Under the pieces are notes generated by a model. The model had not been told where the DNA came from, did not search any database, and saw only the letters and a program-made list of their open reading frames with translations. A DNA stretch of 64,000 bases from Tanypteryx hageni (Eukaryota; Arthropoda; Insecta; Odonata; Petaluridae): NCBI GenBank assembly GCA_028673005.1, contig CM054120.1, positions 59,270,057 to 59,334,056 on the forward strand, written 5' to 3'. Shown one piece after another: positions 26,200 through 36,690 of the stretch (the first letter of the stretch is position 1; each line of letters opens with the position of its first letter). A program made the translations under genes and the position numbers.

Positions 26200-26784
26200 T
26201 TTAGTTAAGCAAAAGAATCCAAATTAAATCCCAGTCCCATTAAGATTACGTAATTTCGCGAAAAATCCCACGATATTTTAAGGCACTCTTATATATCACA
26301 TGTATGCGGGTTGAGACAGCAATCGATTCTCGAAGTTTAACAATGACGTGGTCGGCAAGGCAACATCCCATTTAAAAGCCGATATTTCCCCAAAATAGGT
26401 GATTTAAATGTTTAATATGAGAGATCTCGAAAGGTAGACGGAAAAAGATGAATAGAATAAGAACCTGCGGTAATTTTACAAAAACATATCTTAAATTCGA
26501 AGATCGTACGTCAACTATTTCTAATTTTAATTTCCAAAAGAATAAAAGCCTGCATTTAAAAAAGTGTCTTTTTACGTGTTATCTTAGGGGAATTTAAATC
26601 ACCCCCCTGGAGCTGAACCCGCGTCATTTTTCGTATTTGTTTCTTCATTTAATTTTTATATCTGAATCAAACATTTCTGCGAAATTTCAACCTTCCACCT
26701 AATCGGGAAGTTTGTTAAAACGCATTGAAAATGCCATTGATGACGTCAGCGTCAGACACACAGCAAGGCTTTTATTAATAGAGA
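26200..26784 (-). mobile_element. Helitron-like fragment with 5' end at 26,784
   Basis: On the minus strand this begins A|TCTCTATTAATAAAAGCC at 26,784, followed by a CTGTGTGTCTGAC run and TGACGTCA, then the block shared with 25,370-25,585. A 5' TC preceded by A is what a Helitron insertion gives. No 3' hairpin with CTRR could be assigned, so extent is uncertain. Confidence 0.4.
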
Positions 26785-26789
26785 TACAT

Positions 26790-27535
26790 TCAATGTCTTT
26801 TCGTGCACACGTTGAGTTTAGTACGTCAAATGAATTATCTACGACGACAGTATGAACGTAAATACGGAGATTTTACTATTGTGAGCACAAAGCGATTTGT
26901 AAGTGAAAGTAGAATAGATAATTTAAGACGTATAAATGGACGTGAACGTACAGACTATATTTTTATTTTAAAGAATAAACACTCATACTAAACTACTTAG
27001 CAACAAACGATGCCCCCCCCCCCCCCATTTTATGTCCTCATCACCCTCCGATGGATGCATTTTCAAACCATTTCCGTGCTAAATTCCTCTTTTCAACCCT
27101 ACATATTAGGTACAAACGACCAGGGCCGGCGCGTGCACGGGTGCAACGTGTGCACCGAACACGGGCGGCCGACATGAGTTCATGCACTTCCTCTGACAAA
27201 TTGAGGGGCGGTTCACCAGGTGGTTGGATTCAGTAATGTCTGAGTACATAAGACGCAGGAAAAAACAGAAGATGGTAAGTGGTGGAAAACTCCTTCAGCC
27301 AAAAACTATAGGGTAAGCCCTATGCATTTCGCCCACTAAGTGGGCATCTACAGGGGAGAACTTGCCTTGGCAGTGAACGGGGATCAACCAGGCCCTGTGG
27401 CTCATACCCTCCCGTGGTATATGCAATTTCTGAGTTGCCTTCCAGTGTGGCTCTACTCAACGTCTTGTTATAAAATACTTGACAGTGCAGGCACCTCACC
27501 CATATTTTCAATAATCGTCAATAATAGTTAAAATT
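26790..27535. other. unassigned spacer with poly-C run and GC-rich patch
   Basis: Holds a run of C at 27,013-27,026, a GC-rich patch at 27,121-27,170 starting CAGGGCCGGCGCG, which resembles a DNA-transposon terminus, and short open frames only. The part 27,240-27,535 may be 3' non-coding sequence of the adjacent LINE, but no tail is visible. Confidence 0.4.
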
Positions 27536-27538
27536 ATG

Positions 27539-28128
27539 TTATGTTCGCCGCTTTTTTGGAGGGACCCAATCCTCTTCACCTGTGTATGCCAGTGCTCGTT
27601 TGTGCTTGTCCCAGACCGATACTCTGTTTATAGCGAGATCGCGGAGAACGTCATTTGTTTTATTTTCGAGAGCAAATCTATATTTAGTGGCCAAGTTTTT
27701 GGCGACTTCTCTAATTGTTTTTGTTTTTAGCATTTCGTGGAGGTCTACATTCTGACCCCGTGTCCTGCTTATTCTCTTTAAAATTTTTCTCTCCGCGGTC
27801 TCGAGTATTTTCCAGGACTTCTGCATTATGAGTCCTGTCCATACTGGCGCAGCGTACATGAGAGTCGGTCTGATGATTGCTTTATAGAGCTGTGTTTTTA
27901 ATTCCCTATACACGTCAATTGAATTAAAAATTGGGAAGAGTCTAGCTCTTTTCCCAGCTGCCGCTAAGTTAATCATTTTTACATGTTCGTCAAACCGTAG
28001 TTTCTCGTCCATGATTACACCTAAATATTTAATATGTTTCGCCCAGGGAATTTCCACACCTTCAATTAAAAGTTGTCTCGGCATCTTGGCATCCTTTTTT
28101 TTGAAGAGGATTGCTTGTGTCTTTTAAA
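27539..28128 (-). pseudogene. jockey-like LINE: 3' end of the reverse transcriptase ORF, 5'-truncated
   Basis: The 181-codon stretch 27,539-28,084 is open to its stop; upstream the same frame continues as TQAILFKKKDAKM to about 28,128, where similarity to LINEs stops. It contains IKYLGVIMDEKLRFDEHV, then YKAIIRPTLMYAAPVW and ETAERKILKRISRT. This is the thumb and C-terminal region that follows the catalytic YxDD block in jockey-superclade LINE reverse transcriptases. The catalytic block and the endonuclease are missing, as expected of 5' truncation during insertion. The frame is still open, so the insertion is relatively young compared with other elements here. Finer clade placement is not possible by eye. 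Confidence 0.85.
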
Positions 28129-28139
28129 CACTCAATGTT

Positions 28140-28372
28140 AGAAAACGAGGACCGTCTAAACGTGACCCCTCCAACCCCTCCGCCGCCTCAGTGCGTTTTG
28201 GAGACCCTTTCCATTCCCTTTCCTTACCTTCCCATTGGTCGAAGACGTTGCCAGGCAACGAGCTACGTAAGCAGTCGCGTTTCCTCTTCCCCTCCTCCTG
28301 CTCCCCGCCCTTTCGTTCCCCCCGCTCCCTCCCCGACTGCCGCATTTCGTATTGCAGCGTATTTTCCGTAAA
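28140..28372. promoter_or_regulatory. GC-rich promoter-like patch with RFX X-box palindrome
   Basis: A GC-rich island in AT-rich surroundings. It holds CCATTGG (28,232-28,238, an inverted CCAAT box) and, nine bases on, the perfect palindrome CGTTGCCAGGCAACG (28,246-28,260), which matches the RFX-family X-box (GTTGCC n GGCAAC). TACGTAAG follows within ten bases. Inverted CCAAT box beside an X-box is a recognised promoter layout, but I see no first exon on either side. It could be a relic or an enhancer. Confidence 0.35.
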
Positions 28373-28379
28373 CCAAAAC

Positions 28380-29985
28380 GTTTAATTATTATATAAATTT
28401 GATGCAATGATCCTCCATCAATTTTTTTCAGTTCTGAAAACAATTTACCCATCAAATGTATGTGTGGGAATTGGTATACACTTCTAAAGAAAAAAGAACA
28501 TTTTTATATACGTTTATTGCAAAAAAAATTAAGTAGAAAATATAACAATATTATTGGCCCATTGATCTGTAGAAACAAGTATAGGACAAGGTCGGCATAG
28601 TATAAACAATAATGAATATCACATAAGAGTTTCTTTAGGAGCACATCAAAAGCAACAATAATACATTCCAAACATTATTGAAATAATAAAAAAACATTCA
28701 AAGGTTGCTATATTTTAAGCAAGGAGAAGTAATAGATTACAGTTATATCATATTATATACATAAAACAATTTCCAGGAAGTCCTTGACATTATAAAGACA
28801 GACAACAATAAATTATACACCGAGTATCGCATTTTATATAAATAAATATACCTCATAAAGTTCTCCCTAATGGCACTACTAGGCCTGCGTGGGGTCTGAA
28901 ACCCCGAGGGGCCAGGTTGTGGGTTCACTTCACCTTGCTCTACTGCTGCAAGAAGGAAATACAAGTTAACCATTTAGTCAACTAACAACAAAAACTATTA
29001 AATAATTAATAATGAATAACAGAAAAATGATCAGAAGCAATATTGTTAATAGTTTTTACAAGATGTTTTTAAAATACTAAAGACACCTGCCAGGTGGAGA
29101 GGAAAACACAGGCGTCAATGGCTCAGCCCACGACGGGCCAGGCTGTGGGCAAACTTCATCTTGTTTTGCTGCTGCAGAAGGAAATACAAGTTAACCATTG
29201 AGTCAACTAACAAGTAACACTTCATAGAATGCTCCAAGCATGATTGGAGAAGATACTTGAAAAGATGAAAACAGTAGTCACTAGATAAACAGTAGTCACT
29301 AGATAAACTCTCTCTAATGGAATTCTCTGCAAAACATCACTAAAATTATTTACCTGGCAGATGTAAATTCGGAATGGAATCCTTCCGAAGTTTCATAGTG
29401 CCTTCAATAAAATTCTCCTGAGAGAAATGCCTCAGGCAAAGTCTTCTATTGTTATAGATGGCCATTCAGTTCATGGACATGAGCTTAGGATTCCCAACCA
29501 GCTTCAACCAAACATCGAATCGACGATTTGAGTCTGAAATGGGATGAGGGAACCTGGATTTATCATTTAAAAATATACATCCTCTTGCCGATCTCGCGTA
29601 TTTCACACTCAGGCATTTCTAAATATTAATAAATGAATTATATGTCAAAATATTTACCTAACTCGAGTACCCTCCTTATTCCCGCAATTGGTGACGCAAC
29701 ACGAAAAACAAGCCATAGCCAGAAATAACTGGAAACAACGTGTAACCGCACGAAATCACGTGAAACCTGGAAACCTGGTGAAATCACGTGAAACCTGTTG
29801 AAACCACTTGAAACACAAAAACCGTTTGAAAGTGCGCGCAACCTATTTCCTCTACTTCCCCTCCTACTCCCTTTCCTACTTCCCCTCCATCGCCTCTGGT
29901 GTGTTTTGGAGAGCCTCTCCAAAGGCGGTCCTCGTTTTGCTATCCGAGTGCCCGTCCCCTGGGTTCAACTGCAACGAAATTGAAG
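28380..29985. repeat. spacer containing short tandem duplications
   Basis: The block 28,911-28,990 (GCCAGGTTGTGGG ... GAAGGAAATACAAGTTAACC) recurs at 29,137-29,212 with substitutions, spaced 226 bases. A 19-base direct duplication, ACAGTAGTCACTAGATAAA, lies at 29,271-29,308. GAAATCACGTGAAACCTG occurs at 29,752 and 29,780. The end 29,850-29,960 is GC-richer. No gene recognised; small open frames on both strands are unsupported. Confidence 0.6.
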
Positions 29986-29989
29986 GAAA

Positions 29990-32560
29990 AGATTATAACG
30001 AAGACCGAAAAACATTTGAGGATCGAAAAGAATTTTGTGCGTCAATACTGTTGAGTTCGGTCAATTTATATAAAGTTTTGTTAAAGTCAATATCTGTATT
30101 CATGAGATTCTTTCTGTTTTTATAGATATGCAGATTTTCTAAAGAGTTAAGTGAATGGTTGGCTGAAGTTAACAACATTAAATCCTCTTGGTGTATACTG
30201 TGTCCAGTTTCGAGGATGTGAGTGGCTACGCTTGATTTCTCAAAACGATTGTGTTTGTAATGCTCAAAGTGTTCTTTGAATCACGTTATTAGTTTTCGTC
30301 TGGTTCGTCCTATGTACATTAAATTGCAATGTGAACATTGTATTTTATAAATTCCGGATTTGTTCAGATTCTCCGTTTTGTCTTTGGTGCTATCCAGTAA
30401 GTTTTTCAAACTATGTGGGTTCGTGTATGTTATTGTGCAATTCTTATGTTTGAAAATTTTATTCAAGCCCCTGTTTAATATGGGAAAATACGGTTGTTTT
30501 ATATATTTGTTGGCCTTATTTTTGTTAAGTTTGAAAGTGTTGGAGTTGGACAACATTTTTTTAAGATTGTGTTTTCTTATTAATTTATTGATTAAATTGT
30601 GATCAAAACCAAGTTTCTTTGCAGTTCGTTTTATATGTTTGAGTTCTTTAACATATCTATCTTTGTTGAGGGGGATGTTGCACAATCGGTGTGTTAAGAA
30701 TTGGAAAACAGCTGTTTTTTTATTCATAGGATGAAAGGAGTTATTTGGAATATGATTGTTAGTGTGTGTTGGTTTCCTAAAAATATCGAACTCTATTTGT
30801 TGTTGGTTATTGATGATTCGTAAATCCAGAAATGGTAATGTATTGATCTCCTGAAGTTCAAAAGTGAATTTTATGGATGGATATATATTGTTTAATTGAT
30901 CCATAAAGTCTTCTACTTTTTGTTTTTTTTAATAAAAAATTGTGAAAATATCATGAACATATCTAAACCAACTTTCTGGAAAATAATGGAATTTATCTTT
31001 GCAAGTCTTTTCAAAATGTGACATAAATATTTTGGCTAAAAAAGGGGACAAAGGGTTTCCAATAGAGGTACCTTGTGTTTGTTGATAAATTTCATTTTGA
31101 AATTGAAAGATGTTTTGTTGCATGCATAAGTTAGTGAGCTGTAGGTATTCGTGGACAACTTCATCAGTAAAATTTTGTTTTAGTAAAAGAGATTGTAAGA
31201 TTTGGGATGTTTTATCTAAGGGTACACTTGGGAAAAGACTTTTCACGTCGAAAGAGACCAAAATCTCTGATTCTTTTATGGTTGTATTTTTCAATTTGTT
31301 AATCAGATCATACGAATTTTTGACTGAGTGTTTGTCAAGGAACGGCATCTGTTTGAATTCACTTTTTAGCCATTTGGCTAAATTATAAGTGGGCTGTTGA
31401 TCCCTGATGCAATTGGTCTCATGGAGTTATCGTTCTTGTGAATTTTAGGAAGACAATATAGTTTAGGTATGTTTGGGTTGGAAGTATTTAATTTGAAACT
31501 TAATTTATTTATTTATGATATTATTGCATCCTTTGATGATTGCTTTGGTTTTATTAATCATGGAATTTAAAGGGATTTTATTTAATTTGATTTATGGTCC
31601 ATTATTTAACATGGTTTGGAAGCTGTCAACATATTGTGCATTGTCCATAATTACATTTTTGTTGCCTTTATCAGCTTTGATGTAAAAGCAATCTTTTCCT
31701 CTTAGTTTTTAATGGTAATGGGAAAATTACTATTAATAAGATGAATCTTTGTGGGCTTCTTCAAGTTATCTTTTAATTGTAATAAACAAGCTTGTCTGAT
31801 GTAATTTTTTGAAATTTCAACGAAAAATTCTATGGATTTTTCAATGTTGGTAATAAGTTCGTCTATAGGCAGTTTCCTAGGTGGTAATGCAAACTTCAAA
31901 CCCATATTTAGTAAAGACAATTCTTCCTGAGAAAAAGATGTTTTGGATAAATTTTCAATGAATTCAAATTTCTGTGAGATGTGATTGCGTTGATTAGCTA
32001 TGTTATGTGTGTTACCAATCTGTTTTGGTTTAAGAATTTTTAATTTTTTGTCTAAAGTTAATGATTTGGTGTGATATTTATGAGTATTGGTCTCGTGCAT
32101 TTTATGTTCAAAGTTGTTCCATAGTTTAAGCCAACGTTATTTAAGTTTTTTGTTATTTTTAGATGTAAATCGTATGCCAATATTTCTAGTAAGCTTCTTT
32201 TGGCGTATAGGTTCTTAATTTCTAGTTGGAACCATTTGTTGATGGCTAATTGTTTTACTTTGGTCATAATATGGTCCTTCCTTGTTTTTGAGAAGACATT
32301 CATGAAGTTAGGTGTGACCTTATTTTCTCTGCAAGATTTCAAAAATTTTATGTCAGCTGCTAAATTGTTGATTCTGGTGTGCAAATTGTGAAAGCGGTTT
32401 AAATCCTTAGTCGAAAACGTAAAAACTGAGGTATCATTATATAATGACATGTCAATTGTATAAAAGTAAAAAACAGTAAACTGCAACCAAGTTGTATAAT
32501 CCTCAAGAATAGAACCAAACGATAGAAGACAAAAGGGGGGTCTGAAAAAATCCAAGAGGT
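29990..32560 (-). pseudogene. Penelope-like element (RT plus GIY-YIG), decayed
   Basis: Minus-strand blocks occur in Penelope order: N-terminal region (32,555-31,702, two overlapping frames); KADKGNKNVIMDNAQYVDS near 31,640; LYCLPKIHKNDNSMRPIASG near 31,430 (reconstructed across frameshifts only to recognise the family); NLAKWLKSEFKQMPFLDKHS; the palm block ILVSFDVKSLFPSVPLD; QGTSIGNPLSPFLAKIFM; then RYVHDIFTIFY where active elements have YVDD, so a catalytic Asp is now His. A frameshift near 30,915 leads to TLPFLDLRI and RKPTHTNNHIP, then the GIY-YIG start GIYKIQCSHCNLMYIGRTRR. A stop at about 30,279 precedes FKEHFEHYKHNRFEKSSVAT and ILETGHSIHQED, which complete the endonuclease domain. GIY-YIG downstream of RT marks the endonuclease-bearing Penelope/Neptune type. 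The element is clearly dead. Confidence 0.92.
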
Positions 32561-33540
32561 AATAAAAGTTTATAAAAACAAATTAATTTTTTTTTTAAAT
32601 GGGCGATGAAATCGTAAAATACCTCAATTGGAGTTGTGAAATGTACGGCCGCTTTTGGATTGAAGCCAAAAGTAGAAATAGGCAATGTTGTATTTTAATA
32701 TGTGGTAATAAGGATACAGGTAAAGGGTATACTGGTGATAAAAATAATGGAAATGACCCACAATAAAATAGAAGGAACACCAATGTTGGTGACCTTGTAA
32801 AATGACGATCGCAGGGCGCGATCATGTAAGGTAGACTGGTGAAAAACATAATTTTCTACATTAAAAATTATTAAAAAATTTTTAGGTCAACAATGGCTCA
32901 AAAAAGCAGTAATTTGGCAACCATTTCAATCGAACATGAGATCGAAGAGAAATTAGACACTCACCAGCTAATTAAATATACTTCTGAACTAAAAGCCAGA
33001 CGTGCTGACTTTATGTAACGACTGTCGAAATTTCCACTTTTTTTATTGCTATTTTGAAATGCATCACAAAAATTTGCTCATTTTCTTTTGAAGTTGATGA
33101 TATGTCTTGATAATCAAATAAAGTTACTTGGGAAGATCTTTTTATAGTATTAATTTTACACTGTTTCAAAGCAAATTAAATATTTTGTTTGTTTTCAGAA
33201 TGAAAATCTTGTGCATGTGTTGTCCAATTAGAGTTCGTAAATAAATCTATAAAGTTTTTGATATTATTAATGGTGTGATTATAAATAAATACGTAAAATC
33301 CTTATCTGTATGTTATTGCTTTCATCAACTATATAATACATAATGTAATTTATGCCACAGTTGAAAATCTACTGGCAAATAATACATTATACAGATTTGC
33401 TTCAACAACCTCGGGAGTAAGGTTTCTGTCTCATCGGTTGGCAGTGCATCGCGATTAGTAAGACAAAAGACAGTAAAGAACTGGTTTAGGCAGAATTTCC
33501 AAACTTGGAGGTCGCTATGGTAATATTCTCGGTCGTGATC
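32561..33540. other. spacer upstream of the Penelope-like element
   Basis: The first ~130 bases (to 32,690) may belong to the Penelope-like element's 5' leader: a minus frame with PKAAVHFTTPIEVFYDF is open through 32,503-32,685. Beyond that I see only AT-rich sequence with no recognisable gene. Confidence 0.4.
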
Positions 33541-33559
33541 TAGTCTGATAAATTTTTAG

Positions 33560-34140
33560 CCTAGATTCCAGAATGAAAATAGGCTTATAGTTTTGTCTTT
33601 GTGTCTGTGTGTCCGTCCGTCCCCCAATTAACCCTTGAACCAATAGACCGATTTTCATGAGACTTGGTGACAATCTCTTCCTACATAGGCTGAGCTCCAG
33701 AGGATAGTTTTTGTTGCGAAGATTGAAGTCCCGGGTTTGATTCCAGGAACTATCCTTTCCATTTGATTTACATGGGAAATCTGAAATCCATCGTGCAGAG
33801 TAATTATCTCTTGCGCATTAAAATATCTTAGAGTTGTAATATCGGAGCGAGTTTTGTACTCTTCTCCGAGGAAAAATATGAAGATTATAATTTTTATTGT
33901 AGAATTGAGCTTATCGATTGCATTTCTTCAAATTTCGCGTAAATACTGGCGATTTTTCAGTTTTTCTTACTCATTACGAGAGTGTTGCCAGAGCAACAAC
34001 TATTGTCGGACTCAGATTGCGTATATTCCAATACGTACACGCGTTAATTTTGCCGCACAAATACGCTTGATCGATTTAATATTTCGTTTAATGTATTTGT
34101 AGTATTTTATAACGCTAGATTATAAAATTTGTGAACAGAA
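33560..34140 (+). mobile_element. Helitron-family fragment (divergent)
   Basis: GTCTTTGTGTCTGTGTGTCC followed by GTCCGTCCCCCAATTAACCC and TTGAACCAATAGACCGATTT is arranged like the start of the complete Helitron at 62,471 (GTCTGTC runs, then CCGTCCCCCC and CTCTTGAACAG). A later block, ATCGGAGCGAGTTTTGTACT (33,842), recurs near 58,622. Ends are not identifiable, and the similarity is weak outside these blocks. Confidence 0.35.
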
Positions 34141-34780
34141 AGAGCGACATACCCGCGATGATTTTAAAGCTATTAAAGCAAATATAAGTATGAAATAGAT
34201 GATTTAATGGAAAGTAGGCATTAGAAGTTCTGTTTGGATCATCTTGTTTCTATCTTCTAATTAGAGAAAACAATTTATTTCTCGTTTTATATTTTCGGTG
34301 GATGATCCTATTGGAATTAGGCAAGGTCCTTTTTTGCAATGCCGTGAAGCGTAGATATTACATCTTTTGGGGTCCGTCTTCATCGTTAGATATTTAGGCG
34401 AGCGGTGGTTGGGGGACATCTGTTCTATTAGATGGGAGAGGCGACGAAATTTTTACGCAATCTACCTAAAACGGGTTGGCGATGGAGGTCCTGAGCATCC
34501 CTGCTGTACAGATAATTCAGCAAGAACACTCGGAACAGGAATTGAAAATTCGCTGATGGTAATGAAGCGAGATTCCGAGATATGTGTACATAGGGGGGAG
34601 GGAGGGAGTGGGGGGGAGTGGCGGCCAACTTGATTCCGCACACGGACGGCCAATAGGCACGCGCCGGCGATGCAAACGACAAACGAAAGAAATATCTGAC
34701 AAGGGAACTTTGGCCTGGATCCATTCTGACAAGGCTAAGGATATTAAGGACAATGAGTAATCGGGAATATATCACTCAAG
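34141..34780. other. unassigned, partly GC-rich spacer
   Basis: Contains a G-rich run near 34,590-34,620 followed by GGCCAATAGG (CCAAT box) and ATGCAAAC. Several overlapping open frames of 60-115 codons exist on both strands, which is what GC-rich sequence gives by chance. No gene is supported. Confidence 0.4.
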
Positions 34781-35715
34781 GAAAGGGAGGGGCTACTGGG
34801 GCAATCATCCACTCCTTGAGAAGTTTCAGGATCCGCCCCTGCGTGAATGATAATCTAAATAAAAGATCGAATAAAATATATGCTAACCTCCTTCTATGAA
34901 AAACTCCGTTGATCGTAGACTTGGTATATCTCCAGCTCTCAGGGTGAAAAACCTGCATTCTCCAATGGGAAAAGAATAATATTAACACTAAAAACTCACA
35001 TAACATCTTGAGAAAAGACAAAAACATATCAATTCCCAAGAATATCTAATCTGCTATTACTTGTTAACAGATTCTTCAAACACTAAAAGGTGCACACCTC
35101 TTGACTGTCATTACCGCAACGATGGACGTTTTGGAACTAATGCGGACAAACTGCTCTTCTTCGATGTCACCTATGAGAAATGCGAGAGAGGACGAAATTT
35201 TGTAGGAGAAGGGGTTGAAAACAGTGGTGTGAAAATATATTCCCCGTCCTCAAGGCGTAGAAATTACTAAGAGGAAGTGACCCAAAGGGGGCTCAAACAA
35301 GAGCAGCAACAAATAAACCGAAGAATATGACCGTGCCCGAATGAATGCACGTGGAAACAAAGGGGAACTGCAGGAGGGGTCTTGCGAATTCCCGCGTCCT
35401 CCTCGGACTTTCATGCCTCGGGACTGGAAGGGGAGGAGAGGTGAGAAGGCTCGAGTTTGGAAAAACCGAGGAGAGAGTAAATATAAGACAATTGGAAGAG
35501 ACCGATAAAAGGGTACATGACCCTCATGAAATTTTTTGCCGCCACTCAAGCTATCGCCCCTGTTACCGACGCCGCAGTCTTACGGACATGTTCGTAGCTG
35601 AAGCAGCTTAAGAATACGGATAGCAAACAGCTCACGACCGAAGCAATCTCGGCCCAGAGGCAGCATCGGACCACCAGAATTTTGCCCGATCTCTCGGCAG
35701 ATCAATCCGCCCCTG
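34781..35715 (-). mobile_element. cluster of DNA-transposon right termini (CAGGGGCG type)
   Basis: Three sequences read CAGGGGCG on the minus strand: ends at 34,841 (CAGGGGCGGATCCTG), 35,562 (CAGGGGCGATAGCTTG) and 35,715 (CAGGGGCGGATTGATC). The hAT at 24 kb ends the same way at 25,140. None has a matching left end in the window, so the cluster is likely nested or truncated non-autonomous hAT-type elements. The region between is GC-richer than average and has overlapping short open frames with no recognised domain. Confidence 0.5.
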
Positions 35716-36000
35716 AGACAAGGATAATGCGTCCTTGTCGCTGACACTTATAATATAAAAGGCAACGGTCGTATTTTATACTGCAGACGCCGCTAAATCG
35801 TTAAATGAGGTGTATTTCATAATTTTTGAGGCCCCTCCGGGGCCGAGGTCCAAAGACAATGCCTTGCCATAGTTCCGTCTCTGTATCTCGTATAGCTGTT
35901 AGCAAGATTTTAGCCATAGAAGCAGTTGTTGTTTCACTCCAGGTCGATATGTATTCAAGTTCCCGAACGATTTTCTCAATCGAGTCGATAAACTTTATGA
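35716..36000. other. unassigned spacer
   Basis: No gene or repeat recognised. A short perfect palindrome, GGCCCCTCCGGGGCC with centre CTCCG, lies at 35,830-35,844. Confidence 0.4.
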
Positions 36001-36005
36001 AAGAA

Positions 36006-36690
36006 TCAAGTGGTTGTTTATTTTTAGGCCATTGTTAGAAAAATTGTATTTACTCAAAAATGGCTACAGGGAATTTGCTTAAAAATCCAGCCAATTGTAG
36101 AGCTTCATGTCACAAGTAATACTTTGTAAGCCATATATCTTTTAATTTCACTATATGTCGTCCAGTGACATTAAAATGTACTCTCAACTACTTTACCTAA
36201 GCTCTATGACGTCACACCTTCGCCGCGATCCACTCAAAATCTTACTACAGCCTAGACGCTTAAACTAAATCGAATGATTTATCTTATTTTTGGAAAATAT
36301 TATTTATAACAGATACCCTGAAGAGATGAACGATATTGCGCTACAATTAAGAGTACTCCATTTTAGGATATTTTGAAACAAAATTCGTTTTACTCAAAAA
36401 TGGCTGTAAGGATTTTGATTAATATCCATCCAATCGTACATCATGATGTCGCGAATAATACTAATTCTGCCATGTGTCCCAAAAATTATAACATATCAAT
36501 TAGTGGTATTAAAACATACTACGCTAAACTACGGTTAACTTTAATGTATAAGGGATTTTTTATAAGCGTACACAGTCGAACATACGTATATACGTATATG
36601 AGAAAGATTGTGCAATGTAAATATAGCGGTTTATTTTTTATATCATAGCGAGTATGTAAAATTAGCGACCCTTTCTGTGCCTTTGCGTGG
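36006..36690. repeat. ~340-bp degenerate tandem dimer
   Basis: TTACTCAAAAATGGCTACAG at 36,051 recurs as TTACTCAAAAATGGCTGTAA at 36,390, followed in both by ATCCAnCCAATnGTA and GTC(A/G)C(A/G)A(A/G)TAATAC in the same order. Period is about 339 bases. The halves are well diverged, so the duplication is old. No coding sequence assigned. Confidence 0.7.

Noticed and set aside
33720..33760. tRNA gene suggested by CCCGGGTTTGATTCCAGG
   Set aside because: B-box-like only; no A box or clover-leaf can be drawn upstream.
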